64,000 bases of DNA from Erinaceus europaeus (lineage: Eukaryota; Chordata; Mammalia; Eulipotyphla; Erinaceidae): assembly GCF_950295315.1 (NCBI RefSeq), contig NC_080175.1:62848487-62912486 (forward strand), in the 5' to 3' direction. The notes under the pieces were generated by a model that saw nothing but the letters and a program-made list of their open reading frames with translations, was not told where the DNA came from and did no database searches. The translations under genes were made by a program, and so were the position numbers. This document shows, one piece after another, positions 20,350 through 30,704 of this stretch. The number at the start of each line of letters is the position of its first letter. Position 1 is the first letter of the stretch.

Positions 20350-21135
20350 AAGAAAGATTAATAGTGTAGTTAATGTCTTATATTGATGTGGCTTAAAAAA
20401 TATGTACAATAATCTTGCAGGTTTATTTATCCACAAAGAAAAAGAAAAAAAACGAATGAGAAATATTTCCACTCTTCTGCAGTTGATAGAGGTTTATGTC
20501 GCTGAGTCCAAAGGCTTAAATTCTAACTAACAAATATTCTATTTCTTTCCTCCTTCAATACAAACTGTATCTACACAGAACACATATTGTGAATCTCACT
20601 TTTCCCCACACATCTATTTAAAACATTGCCTGTTTTACAATAGTTGTCTAATTTATTTTTAAAATCCTTTTAAAATGATTAAAATATGTGATATATCTTT
20701 ATCAATCTCCTTTGTTTTAAAAAGATAAATATCTAAGTCTATATGTATATGAATTTATCTTTTGGAGAACCCATTGTGTACTATCTACTTTAAGATCTTA
20801 TTAAATATATTAGTAGTGAACACTCATATTTTTTTTCAAGAATTTAAAACTTTATTCAGAAAAACTGAGAACATTCACATGTTAGGCCAAGAAAGAGAGA
20901 GGAAGAGAGAGAAAGACAGAAAAGAAGATCCACTCACTCAGATCTCCAAGGGCTGCTCACTTAGCAGAAAGAGTGCAAGGCAACTTAATCACATAGTGAC
21001 CTAGGCAGAGAGACAAAACCACTTTTGTTTTACAGTTGAGGAAAAGCTCCTCTAGTTTCTGCATTTTAAATTGCTTAACAAGGTAGGAGGTAATTAAAGT
21101 TTTCTTTGTATTTATCCAGATAAAAATCAAATACA
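20350..21135. other. unique AT-rich sequence
   Basis: No confident feature. 20880-20935 is a short GA-rich patch. Confidence 0.45.
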
Positions 21136-21139
21136 TGTA

Positions 21140-21422
21140 AGAGTGGTGTGTCTGATCTCACTCATAGGATCTAAGAAACAAAGCAAAGGACAACACAAGG
21201 TGAAATCTCATTGGACTATGATCTATAATAAAAGATCAAGGGACACATATCAGGGGAAGGGAAGCAGACTAAATCTCTATATCAGAACAGGTTGAAAGTC
21301 TGGTAAAGAATAGGTTATATCAACATCTAACTTAGGGAAATGTGCAAATGTAACCTCAAGGTAGTAAGGACCTTGTAAATAAACATTGTCTCAATAAAGT
21401 TAATCTGACCTTAAAAAAAAAA
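21140..21422 (+). mobile_element. L1 3' UTR, sense
   Basis: Starts at the ORF2-end region (GGTGTGTCTGATCTCACTC), contains GGGGAAGGGAAGCAGACTAA and ends AATAAAGTTAATCTGACC plus an A run. 5' truncated. Confidence 0.75.
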
Positions 21423-21653
21423 ATGAAAGGGAGAAACAGTGTGGAGAAGGTGTCAGTTAGTGTTAAGTATGATATGCAGACACCAATAACTGAAAAGAAA
21501 GTTCTTATATGTAGGAAGCAAAATGAACATTAGTAAGCAGAAGGCAGGATACTACTTCATACTATTTGGATGCATATTAATTTACACATCACTTTTAGCA
21601 TAGATAAATGGATGATAGAATAGATGATAGATAGAGAAGAGGGTCCACAGATG

Positions 21654-21705
21654 CCTTCCTTCCTTCCTTCCTTCCTTCCTTCCTTCCTTCCTTCCTTCCT
21701 TCCTT
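21654..21705. repeat. (TTCC)13 microsatellite
   Basis: Uninterrupted TTCC array running into a CT-rich SINE body. Confidence 0.96.
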
Positions 21706-21714
21706 CTTCCCTCC

Positions 21715-21830
21715 TTATCTCTCTCTCTCTTTCCTTTCTTTCTTTCTTCTTTTCTTTCTTTCTTTCTCTTTCTCTCTATCTCCCCTCCACTCTCAATTTA
21801 TCTCTGTCCTATCAAATATAATAGAAAAGA
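21715..21830 (+). mobile_element. ERI SINE 3' half
   Basis: CT body and CTCTCAATTTATCTCTGTCC with an AATATAATAG tail. The head is replaced by the TTCC array. Confidence 0.7.
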
Positions 21831-21837
21831 GCGGAGT

Positions 21838-21957
21838 CAGGTGGTCTGCTTTACCATCACAAAAAGTTCTCCCTGCAGATGGGGAGCAGGGTCTCAAACC
21901 CAGATCCTGTGATTGGTAATGTGTGCTCATAATCAGGTACACCACCACCCAGCCCCT
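21838..21957 (-). mobile_element. ERI-B SINE 5' half, antisense
   Basis: Contains TGCTTTACCATCACAAAAAG, GGTCTCAAACCCAGATCC and rc head CAGGTACACCACCACCCAGC. Confidence 0.8.
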
Positions 21958-22195
21958 TCTTGTGTTTTCTAACTATGTAATAAATTTTGAGAAAAATACA
22001 CATGCTTGACCAGTTTAATGTTAAAGATAATTAATTATTAAGATATGTTTTATTTAACTAAAATTTCTACAACAAATGTAATATTTTCATCACATAAAAA
22101 TATATGTTTATATGCACACATGTTACATATATATATGGAGATAATATGTTAAGAATAACAAATCCATAGTAAATCTATCTTATATTGTCAAGGTC

Positions 22196-22906
22196 TCTGG
22201 CTGAGTGATCTCCAGGGGAAAGGTAATGGATCGGTTCTTTCTCGCTCGTACAAGAGACGAAACCAAGTAAAAGACACCAGGGAGACCTGCAGTGTGCTCA
22301 GATCTCAGATCTCAAGTCTCAGGTCTCAGGTCTCCTTTATTAGCAGGTGGACATGAGTTAGACAGAAAACCAAACAAAGGGAATTATTGAAATATGTCAG
22401 AAATTACAGGTTTCTTAAAGGTCAGCTTGCCTTTATGGTAGGGGGCTGGTATATAGGAATTGATGAGACACAAGACAGTTATTCTCCATGATGCAAGCAA
22501 CTTAATTATCCAAAGGTATTTGAGAGAAGCATAAGGGTTAAACCAGTAGGGTGAGACAGAGAGAGGATGGATATCAAAAGGCCATATAGTTTGGAATTTC
22601 TCTTGTCTGGGGTCTGAGGTGTATGATGGAGTGTTTGATAAGGTGTGTTCTTCTGTGATCAGAAGGTAAGGTGACTTTGAGTAAGTGAATCTTAAAGTAG
22701 GCGGCCATGTGGCCTGCAGTTAATGGGGAGAAGTACTGGGGTTTCTGTGGGCCTGAGAGTCAAGATGGAAAGAACTAAGTCTGAGCTTCTCCCCTTTGCT
22801 CACCTCGGTTGAGAGAGACTAACCAAGAGGGTATCTTCTCAGACCTCCATCCAAGGATGGGGGTAGTTCTCCCTGAGCTCTATCAAGCTTACACATAGTC
22901 CCAACA
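22196..22906 (-). mobile_element. solo LTR, class II-like, antisense
   Basis: Minus-strand copy of the family at 2903-3631. It has canonical ends (TGTTGGGACTATGTG ... CCTTGACA), a polyadenylation signal (rc TTTATT, 22336-22341), and 6-bp flanks TTATAT (22190-22195) and TTATGT (22907-22912). Near its 3' end lies a run of about five AGATCTC/AGGTCTC heptamers (22300-22335) absent from the other copy. The shared blocks include CATCTTTGGATGGAGGTC-like and GGGCCTGAGAGTCAAG-like segments in rc. No internal proviral sequence is attached. Confidence 0.88.
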
Positions 22907-22917
22907 TTATGTAACTT

Positions 22918-23065
22918 TCTTTTTTAATTTTTTATTAGTGATTTTATATTGAGTTACAAAATTATAAGGTAGCAGGTGTGTAACTTCACACCTTTTCCAT
23001 CACTAGGGATCTGTGTCCCCATTCCTTCCACTGGAACTACTGCAGTAGTTCTCTCAAGGTCACAA
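22918..23065 (-). mobile_element. L1 3' terminus, antisense
   Basis: TTTTTTAATTTTTTATTAGTG and the rc of a 3' UTR end (GTTACAAAATTATAAGGTAGC). It meets a sense L1 piece at about 23066. Confidence 0.7.
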
Positions 23066-23475
23066 TATAGGATGACTATTATTTCCAAAACTATCTATAA
23101 CCAAAACCTGGAAGCAACCTAGATGTCCAAGGACAGATGAGTGGGGAAAAATGTGGTATTTTTACATGATGAAATGCTACTCAGTTGCCAAAAATGATGA
23201 TGTTATTTGTTTTACATCCTCTTGGATGGAACTTGAAGACACCATGTTAAATGAGATAAGCCAAAAGGAGAAAGGTGACTACCAAATAATCTCACTTATA
23301 AGTGGGACTTAACAGATAGGAGACAGGGAGGGAGAACACAAAGTGAAGCATGGGCTGGACATGGTGTAGAATACCAAAGCAAAGGAGTCTGGGGGCCTAG
23401 TGCACAATGAGATTCTAAGCATAAGTCAATGACTAAATTTTAAAGCATTAACCCCTAAAAAATTTAAAAGAAAAA
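23066..23475 (+). mobile_element. L1 ORF2 3' end and 3' UTR, sense
   Basis: Contains the familiar ORF2-end pattern: CTATCTATAACCAAAACCTG, CAACCTAGATGTCCAAGGAC, AAATGTGGTATTTTTACATG, AATGAGATAAGCCAAAAGG, then a 3' UTR ending in A-rich sequence. Reading frame broken. Confidence 0.85.
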
Positions 23476-23569
23476 AATCTTCTGAATATTAGTTTGTTTG
23501 CTGTAATGTAATGATCAGAATATTTTTCATTCTATAAATCATTAGCTTGAGATCATGGATTCTGAGTAT

Positions 23570-23672
23570 AATTTTCTCCTTCTTCTTCTTCTCCTTCATC
23601 TTCTTCTCCTCCTTCTCCTCATTCTCCTACTCCTTCTTCTCCTCCTCCTCCTCCTCCTTCTTCTTTTTCTTC
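23570..23672. repeat. (CTT/CTC)n pyrimidine tract
   Basis: Imperfect trinucleotide pyrimidine array, probably grown from the tail of the adjoining antisense SINE. Confidence 0.9.
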
Positions 23673-23679
23673 TTTTCTG

Positions 23680-23996
23680 GGGCTCAGTACCTGCACTAGA
23701 AATCCACTGCTCCTGGAAGCCACTTTTTTTCCTTTTGTTGCTCTTATTGTTTTTTTATAGTTGCTGTGATTATTATTGTTGTTATTGATGTCATTGTTGT
23801 TCAATTGGATAGAGAGAAATCAAGAGAGGAGGGGAAGACAGAGGGGGAGAGAAAGATAGATACCTGCAGACCTGTTTCACCACGTGTGAAGCGACTCCCC
23901 TGCAGGTGGTGAGCAGGGGCCTGAGACCTGGATCCTTACAAGGGTCCTTGTGCTTTGCTCCACATGCACTTAACCTGCTGTGCTACCGCCTGTCCC
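23680..23996 (-). mobile_element. ERI-A SINE with 3' module, antisense
   Basis: rc 3' module (GGGGCTCAGTACCTGCAC, CACTGCTCCTGGAAGCC), body and rc head (CCTGCTGTGCTACCGCCTG). Confidence 0.92.
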
Positions 23997-23997
23997 C

Positions 23998-24450
23998 CTG
24001 AATATAATTTTCTATTTTCCCTTCATCTTTGTCAATTCACATATTTATATATTTAAACACTGATTTTTCTAAAAATTCTGCTTGTTTATCTTATACTTTT
24101 CCCATTAAAACACATTTCATTTTCTTAAGTTGCTTATGATCAATTCTAGTTTTTAATTACATTCTTTGCCCCAAAGTGAAATGTATTTTTGCATTTCATA
24201 TTTCACAAAATGATGCATTATGCTGGGAAATGTTCTGTCAATGCATGCAATTTTAATTAAAGTGGATAAGTCTACATAAGTTTTGTGTCAAAACAAATTT
24301 GCAAAACAAAGTGACATTTGGATTACATTGGGCACTAGAATCCTTGATTCTATTGTCATTTGTTTTTTTTTGAAATAAAGCTAGTTTATTTCTAAAAGTT
24401 AATTTAATACATTGCTAAAATATTAAACAAAAATCATAAACCATTAAGAA
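23998..24450. other. unique AT-rich sequence
   Basis: No feature recognised. Confidence 0.5.
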
Positions 24451-24451
24451 T

Positions 24452-24702
24452 TTTTTAATTTTTATTTATAAAATGGAAATACTGACAAGACTAAAGGTAG
24501 GAGCGGTACATTTCCACACAATTCCCACCACCAGAGCTCCATATACCATCCCATCCCTTGAAAGCTTCCCTATTCTTTATCTCTTTGTGAGCATGTTACC
24601 CAGGATCATTATGGGGTGCAGAAGGTGAAAGTTCTGGCTTCTGTAATTGTTTCCCTGCTGAATATGGGTGTTGGCAGGTCGATCCATACTCCCAGCCTGT
24701 GT
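24452..24702 (-). mobile_element. LINE-3E 3' end, antisense
   Basis: TTTATTTATAAAATGG, ACAATTCCCACCACCAGAGC, GGGGTGCAGAAGGTGAAAG, TCGATCCATACTCCCAGCC. 5' truncated. Confidence 0.9.
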
Positions 24703-24788
24703 AAGAAAATTTTAAGGATTTATTTATTTATTTATTTATTAATTATAAGTAATTAAGTAATTGCTGAGAGGTAAAAAGAGAGAACACC

Positions 24789-24820
<32 letters not shown>

Positions 24821-24938
24821 TCCCCTCCCCTCCCCTCCCCTCCCCTCCTCTCCCCTCCCCTCTCTCCTCCTCTCTCTCCTCCCCTCTCCTTCCCTCCCCT
24901 CCCCTCTTCTCTTTCTCTCTCTTTTTCTCTCCCTCTCT
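24789..24938. repeat. C4T-rich pyrimidine tract
   Basis: At least eight consecutive CCCCT units at 24807-24846 inside about 150 bases of pure pyrimidine. The minus strand reads (AGGGG)n, a strong G-quadruplex-forming pattern. Confidence 0.95.
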
Positions 24939-24939
24939 G

Positions 24940-25295
24940 TGTTTGTCTCATTAATGTTAAATAAAAAAAGAATTACTGTAAAAATTTTTACCTTTGACAA
25001 TATGATACAATCACCACCATATCTGTGCTCCTTTTGCTATGCCTTTGGAGCTCTTCCAGTCAAGGGATAGAATCAGTCTTCCTTCTGTTTGAATATAAAA
25101 TGGACCTCAGTCTTGCTTTAACTAATAGAATACTGTACATATGATGTAATATTTATTCTATGTCTATGTTTCAAGAAGTCTTTCACTTTTTTTTAAAATA
25201 AAATCTCTCTTTGTTCCTGGTGACTCATGCACATACATCTAGGCTACTACACTGAAGCCTAAAGGATCACAGGAATCAGAATGGACACTTTTCTT
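24940..25295. other. unique sequence
   Basis: No feature recognised. Confidence 0.45.
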
Positions 25296-25414
25296 ATTTT
25301 TTTAACCAGAGTACTTCTCATTCTGGCTTATTGTATACAGGATTGAACCTGGGACTTTGGAGTCTCAGACATGAGAGTCTCTTTGCATAGCCAACATGCT
25401 ATCTCCTCCATCCA
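25296..25414 (-). mobile_element. ERI-C SINE, antisense
   Basis: T run, CCAGAGTACTTCTCATTC, GGATTGAACCTGGGACTTTG, GAGAGTCTCTTTGCATAGCC, CTATCTCCTCC. Near complete head half. Confidence 0.88.
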
Positions 25415-26512
25415 GGAAGCAGAATCAAATCAGCTGCATTTCTCACTTGAAGCCTCTGATAGCATGGTCCAAATCAGTCTAAGTACACACAAAAAAGTAA
25501 GGTCAACTACTTGCAAAGTGGAGAACTAAATAAGTACATTTTTTTAAGTCATTAAAGTTTGGAGTAATTATTTTCACAATAACCAACTACTGCACATGTC
25601 AACTCCCTAGGACAGACTCTCCCCTTCCTCCCTGGTGTATCATAAATACACTGAACTCCTTCATTTGACACTTATCACATTAACCTTTTACTTTATATTG
25701 TCTTGATTTCTCTGTGGACCATAGATCCCACTGACGCTTGGGCCATTTTATGCTCATATCTGTACTATTATAAATAGGTTAAATGCTTGACACATAATAG
25801 ATAATCCTCTTAAGTGCTAAATCTAGTCAAAATGCTTTGGCTATGTGTAAAATATAAGTAAGTGTGTATGATTCTTCTTGTCCCTTCAGCTCATCCAGAT
25901 AATGCAGTGATGGCTTGCTTTATGTTGTTTCTTCTTTCTTTTTTTTTTTTTTTCGCAGCTGCAGAATCTTGAAACATCCTGAGAGATTCAGTGACATTTG
26001 CTATTCAAACATTTTTGTTCCAATTAATAGTGGTACTTCTCAAGGGGTATGTGGCACAAATGACTGGTCTCAGAGACACTCTCTCCCTGGGAAAACTGAA
26101 GTGGAAAATCAAAATATGCCATGGTTTTAATGAAAAACAGTCTGTATAACTCCCGGTAGAAGTAGAAAACTGGGAATTACATTGTGAAATAGAGCATGTC
26201 AAACACAATGTGGTCATTGCTCTCAGCTACTGTCTAGAATAATTCAACAACAAAATCAGTGGATTGACCTATTTATCTCTTTAACAAAGATACAAGAATT
26301 CCATTATTTGACAATATCACTCTTTAAAAGAATCAAAATGTATCATTTCTTTAAACATTCCAATTGTCAGTCATAAAGCAATTTTAAGAGTATTGTATTT
26401 TGTTAATATCTTAACGAACTCAGTTTTAAACACTTCAGCACAGTCACACTACCAAAATATACTTTTAAAGCAATTCAAACTATTAACATAGAAAGTTCGA
26501 GTAAATTATCCA
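25415..26512. other. unique sequence
   Basis: About 1.1 kb without a recognised repeat. A T run at 25928-25953 precedes a stretch (25960-26210) with open frames on both strands but no recognisable protein family. Confidence 0.45.
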
Positions 26513-26513
26513 A

Positions 26514-26585
26514 TCCTTCCGCTGGTCCTTGGGCTTTGCTCCACTTGTGCTTAACTCCCTGAGCTATTGCCCAGGCCTGCCCCCC
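26514..26585 (-). mobile_element. ERI-A SINE head fragment, antisense
   Basis: Only the rc 5' tRNA-like head remains (CTTGGGCTTTGCTCCAC, TGCTTAACTCCCTGAGC). Confidence 0.8.
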
Positions 26586-26686
26586 ATTTTTTAATTATTA
26601 ATTTCACAACAAAGATAAGAGTTGAGATTGAAAACAGATTCTTAATTTTAACAACAGTGTCCCTTTTGATTAAAAGAAATGTGGGG

Positions 26687-26775
26687 AGTTGGGCCTGACA
26701 CTAGCTCAGTGGCTTAAGCACACATGGTGCAAAGCACAAGGACCAGTGGAAGAATCCCTGTTGGAACTGTTTGCT
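26687..26775 (+). mobile_element. ERI-A SINE head fragment
   Basis: Only the 5' head remains (GGGAGTTGGGCCTGACAC, TAAGCACACATGGTGCAAAG), cut where a LINE 3' end begins. Confidence 0.8.
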
Positions 26776-27530
26776 ATCAAACTCAAGGAAAACTGCCATA
26801 GTTGTGGGCCTCTAGAAACATACCTAAAATGGCTTCCTAGCTTCCTTTCACCATAAAATTCCTAATCTCACCTGCTCTGTTCCTACTTTTTGGTTCTTGT
26901 TCATAAATTTGTCTTGCTTTATATCCTGCCACCTTCCAGGCACCCAGTTGCAGAAGCTACCATGATTCCATCCTGACCTCTCTGGGCAGATGGCCTTACC
27001 AATATGCCCTGGAACCCAGCTACTCCAGAATTCTACTCCACTAGGGAACGAAATAAACTGGCTGGGGGTATGGATCAACCTGCCAATACCCATGTCCAGC
27101 AGAGAAGCAATTATAGAAGCCAGAACTCTTTCTTTCTGCACTCCCAAAGCAATCTTTCTTCATACTTCCAGTGGGCGGAGAAGTGATAGCAGGAAGAAGA
27201 AAAGAGGGGTCTGAACTCTGGCTCCATCAGCACCCAGAAAGAGAGAAGGAAAAAGGGAGGATGATTTGAATGTAGTAGTACTGTTATGTGTGGCCTGGAG
27301 GGGAAGAAAGAACTGGACCTGGAACAAAAGGGGGAGCAATGATGTACAGATGTAGATAGATAGGTGTAGGATGACAGCCAACCCTTGTCTGCAACCTTGG
27401 GAACACTGTTGTGTCTTGCAATGGGGGACTGGGCATTCAGAACTCTGATGGTAGAAATCTTATGGAATTATATCCCTGTTGGCATATAATTTTGAAATCA
27501 AGATTAAATCACTAATAAGAATAAAAATAA
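26776..27530 (+). mobile_element. LINE-3E-related 3' end, older, sense
   Basis: Shares the order of LINE-3E blocks (AGAAGCTACCATGATTCC, CTGGGCAGATGGCC, GAAGCAATTATAGAAGCCAG, TCTGATGGTAGAAATC) but is more diverged. It carries about 150 bases (27180-27400) not seen in the other copies, so it is probably a related subfamily. Confidence 0.75.
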
Positions 27531-27552
27531 GTAAATTAAAGTTTAAAAAATA

Positions 27553-27725
27553 TGAGGGGCCAGGTGGTGGTATATCTGGTTGAGCACCCACATTATAATG
27601 TTTGAGGACCAGGTCCAAGGCTCCTGTTCCCTGACAGCAGAAGGGAAGCTTCAGGAGTAGGGAAACAGGACTGCAGGTGTCTTCAGTTAAGTGTCTCTCT
27701 ATCCTTCTCCTTTTTAAAAAAATAT

Positions 27726-27764
<39 letters not shown>

Positions 27765-28105
27765 TTCCCTTTTATTGCCCTTGTTGTTTTATTGTTGTAG
27801 TTGTTATTGATGTCGTCATTGTTGGATAAGACAGAGAGAAATGGAGAGAGGAGGGTAAGACAGAGAGGAGGAGAGAAAGATAGACACCTGCAGACCTGCT
27901 TCACTGCCTATGAAGCCAACTCCCTCAGGTGGGGAGCTGGGGCCTCGAACCAGAATCCTTATGTCGATTGTTGTGCTTTGCGCCATGTGTACTTAACCCC
28001 TATGCTATTGCCAGAATCCCAATCCCTCTCCTTTATCTCCCCCACCCCTCTCAAATTCTCTCTGTCTCTATCCAATAATAAATAAATTAATAAATTAATA
28101 ACTTT
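27553..28105 (+). mobile_element. ERI-B SINE host, split by ERI-A
   Basis: Head GGGGCCAGGTGGTGG at 27555 through the CT body to 27712. The tail (CTCTCTGTCTCTATCCAATAAT) resumes at about 28023-28105. Confidence 0.88.
27714..28020 (-). mobile_element. ERI-A SINE nested in ERI-B, antisense
   Basis: Long ATTT tail array (27722-27765), then the complete body and rc head. Flanks CCTTCTCCTTT (27703-27713) and CCCTCTCCTTT (about 28024-28034) are host CT-body sequence and act as an imperfect target duplication. Confidence 0.9.
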
Positions 28106-28395
28106 GTGTGTTGGAAATAACTAGGTGTTCTATAAGGAAACAAAAAGGGTTCTATATTTAGACAAAGGGTGAAGATGCCAGCATACAGGAGAATGAAATC
28201 TGAAAGACAGATAAAAACCTTGAGTATCTGAGGGGGCTGCTGGAGGAAAGTATCTAAGAGAAAAATTTGGAAAGATACTAGGTCACATAGAATGCTGAAG
28301 ATCAAGGGGTTTAGTTTTATTCTTAGAATATTAAAACTTATTTAGGTTTAATTTGAAAAACAGCATGATGTGATCTATCACACACACTACCTAGC

Positions 28396-28492
28396 TACAT
28401 ATTTTTTAGTGGTGTGGGGATTGAGCCTGGGATTTTGGAACCTCAGAAAGGAAAGCGTTTTCGCATAGCTATTATAGTATTCCTCCACACCA
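28396..28492 (-). mobile_element. ERI-C SINE, antisense, diverged
   Basis: GGGGATTGAGCCTGGGATTT, GTTTTCGCATAGCTATTAT, CTCCACACC. Confidence 0.75.
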
Positions 28493-28786
28493 AATCTGTT
28501 TTATTTTTAAAAAGTTCTCTTAACTGTTATGTAGAGATGATTTTAGAGAATGGACAAGAAGACTCAACATAACAAAGTTATAGCAACATATGTGACAGAT
28601 TATGTCAACTAAAACCAGAAACGAGCTGAATGTTTTATTTATGCCTACTACTTATACATAATTTTAAATTATTATTATAGCTCAAACTACTTAGCACTTA
28701 AATATGTATATTTACACTTACTATTGTTATACATATCTAATTTTTTATCAAAACAAGATTAGAAAATACATATGAAAATTTGGACA

Positions 28787-28992
28787 ATACCAGGTGCTGC
28801 CCTCAGTTGAGCATACCATGCCCAAGGACCCTGATTCTAGCCACCCAGCTCCACCTACAGGGAAACACTTCACAAGTGCTGAAGCAGGTCTGCAGGTATC
28901 CATCTTTCTCTCTCCGTATCTCCCACCCCACCTCTCAATTTCTGTCTGTCTTGTTACAGGAAAAAATAGAAAGAAAAAAGAAAAGTCATAGT
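28787..28992 (+). mobile_element. ERI SINE, left part of a copy split by Vingi
   Basis: Head (CCAGGTGCTGCCCTCAG), TGAAGCAGGTCTGCAGG, CT body, an A-rich linker, then GTCATAGT, which matches the start of the optional 3' module. The rest of the module follows only at 30705, after the Vingi insertion. Confidence 0.8.
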
Positions 28993-30704
28993 ACCTTCAC
29001 TTCTTCTTCTAGCGTTTGCCCTTCTTCCATAGCCAGTCAACAGCGTCAGGTTGAGCCTGATGTAAAGTTTCGAGACCTCCTTTGAATCTGGAGAGGTGGC
29101 AGTCGTTGACTATGTGGGTCATAGTCTGTCTGTAGCTGCAGGGGCAGTTCGGGTCGTCTCTGGTTCCCCAGCGATGGAACATAGCGGCGCACCCGCCATG
29201 GCCTGTTCGATAGTGATTGAGGAGGGCCCAATCATAACGTGCTAGGTCAAAGCCGGGTTGAAGCTCGCAGGGGTCTGTGATGAGGTGTTAGTTCTTTACC
29301 TCAGCTGACTGCCAGCTCTGTTTCCAAGAGACTGAAACAGAGAAGTTCAGTGTAGGCAGAGGGGACCAAATTGGATGACGAGACGTCAAGCGTTGAACAG
29401 GGTGGGCGAAGATATCCGCGTATATTGGCAGGTCCGGTCAAACGTAGACTTGGGAAATGAACTTAGATGATGCCGCATCCTGACGAATATCTGGCGGGGC
29501 GATGTTGCTAAGAACTGGCAACCATGGAACCGGGGTGGAACAGATGGTTCCAGAAATTATCCTCATGGAGGAATATAATTTGGAATCGACCAAGTGGACA
29601 TGGGGGCTACGGAACCATACTGGGGCACAGTATTCTGCAGTGGAATAGCATAATGCCAGAGATGATGATCGTAGTGTGGAAGTGTTCACGCCCCATGAGG
29701 AGCTGGCCAGTCTTGCAATGATGTTATTCCTCGCGCCCACCTTTGCTGCAGTTTTTATGAGATGTTCGTGAAATGACAGAGTGCCATCGAGAGTAACGCC
29801 AAGATAGACTGGCTGGGCTTCATGCCGGATTCTCATATCGCCAAGCTGCACATTAAGCTCACGCGAGGCCGAGGCATGGTGTAGATGGAAAACAGATGAT
29901 ACCGTTTTTGCAGTGCTAGGGATTAGTCTCCATTTTTTACAGTAATCAGATATCAGAGACATGTCTTTCGTGAGTGTTTCCTCGAGGATGTCAAACTTGG
30001 ATGCCTGAGTTGCACAGCAGATGTCATCAGTGTAGATGAACTTCCTTGAAGAAGTTTCTGGGAGGTCATTGATGTAAATATTAAATAGCGTAGGAGCCAG
30101 AACAGAGCCCTGGGGGAGGCCACTTGAGACAAGCCTCCATCTGCTAGACTTGTCACCCAGATGCACCCGGAATCTTCTGTTTTGGAGAAGAAACGATATA
30201 GTGTTGGCCACCCATGGAGGCAGGCATCTTGAGATCTTGACTAGGAGACCACGGTGCCAGACCTTGTCATAGGCTGCTGTGAGATCGACAAAGATAGCAC
30301 CCGTCTTTAAATTCTTCTGGAATCCATTTTCAATGTAAGTTGAGAGGGCCAGGACTTGTTCGCAGGTAGATCTTCCTGTGCGGAAACCAGCTTGTGCAGG
30401 TGATAGGTATTTCTCTGTAAGAGGAGAAATATGTGACAGAAGCAGCCTGTCAAGGAGTTTGTAACACATGGAGAGGAGATAAATTGGTCTATAGCTGGCG
30501 GCCAATGTTGAGTCTTTCTTTGGTTTCAAAACTGCTATTATCTTGGCACGATGCCAAATTTTGGGCATAGATTCCGATTCCAAGATGTGGGACAGGAATG
30601 TAGTGAGAGACGTCTTTGCCTCGGGGCCCAAGTTAAGAATGAGTCCTGGGGTGATGTTATCATAGCCAGCAGCCTTTCCCAGTTTAACCCTCTTCAAAGC
30701 ATCT
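28993..30704 (-). mobile_element. Vingi non-LTR retrotransposon, 5' truncated
   Basis: About 1.7 kb on the minus strand encoding the reverse transcriptase and C-terminal zinc-knuckle region of a LINE. It resembles the Vingi clade (hedgehog Vingi-1), a sister of Ingi that lacks RNase H. Full-length members begin with an apurinic-type endonuclease that is absent here, so the copy is 5' truncated at about 30704. It has inserted into the 3' module of a SINE. Its 3' end lacks an obvious poly(A): the sense 3' end reads GAAGAAGAAGTGAAGGT just after the stop codon. No secure target duplication was found. The element is intact in frame except for two stop codons, so it is recent. The family name comes from memory of the clade, not from a search. 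Confidence 0.88.
29009..30703 (-). pseudogene. Vingi reverse transcriptase ORF, two nonsense mutations
   Basis: One frame of about 565 codons, read without frameshift from 30703 to a terminal TAG at 29009-29011. It is interrupted by TGA at 29438-29440 and TAA at 29288-29290. The open part (29438-30721) is 427 codons, but its first five codons, including the ATG, come from the flanking SINE. Counting from that ATG: SYRPI at 76-80; motif A FVDLTAAYD 144-152 (catalytic D146); motif B GLPQGSVLAP 201-210; motif C YTDD 230-233 (catalytic D232, D233; most relatives have A at the second position); YLGVTLD 306-312. After the second stop, a C-x-C-x7-H-x4-C knuckle lies at 29099-29146. The product would copy the element RNA at a nicked target; no endonuclease domain remains. 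The first stop could derive from CGA by CpG decay. I judge it non-functional. Confidence 0.9.

Noticed and set aside
2903..22906. The two related LTRs as ends of one provirus
   Set aside because: They are in opposite orientation, 19 kb apart, each with its own different target duplication, and there is no retroviral internal sequence between them.
24739..25000. Arg/Glu/Gly-rich frames
   Set aside because: Translation of the C4T tract.
29046..29231. 61-codon minus-strand frame
   Set aside because: Out-of-frame reading of the Vingi C-terminal region; the real frame is the one ending at 29009.
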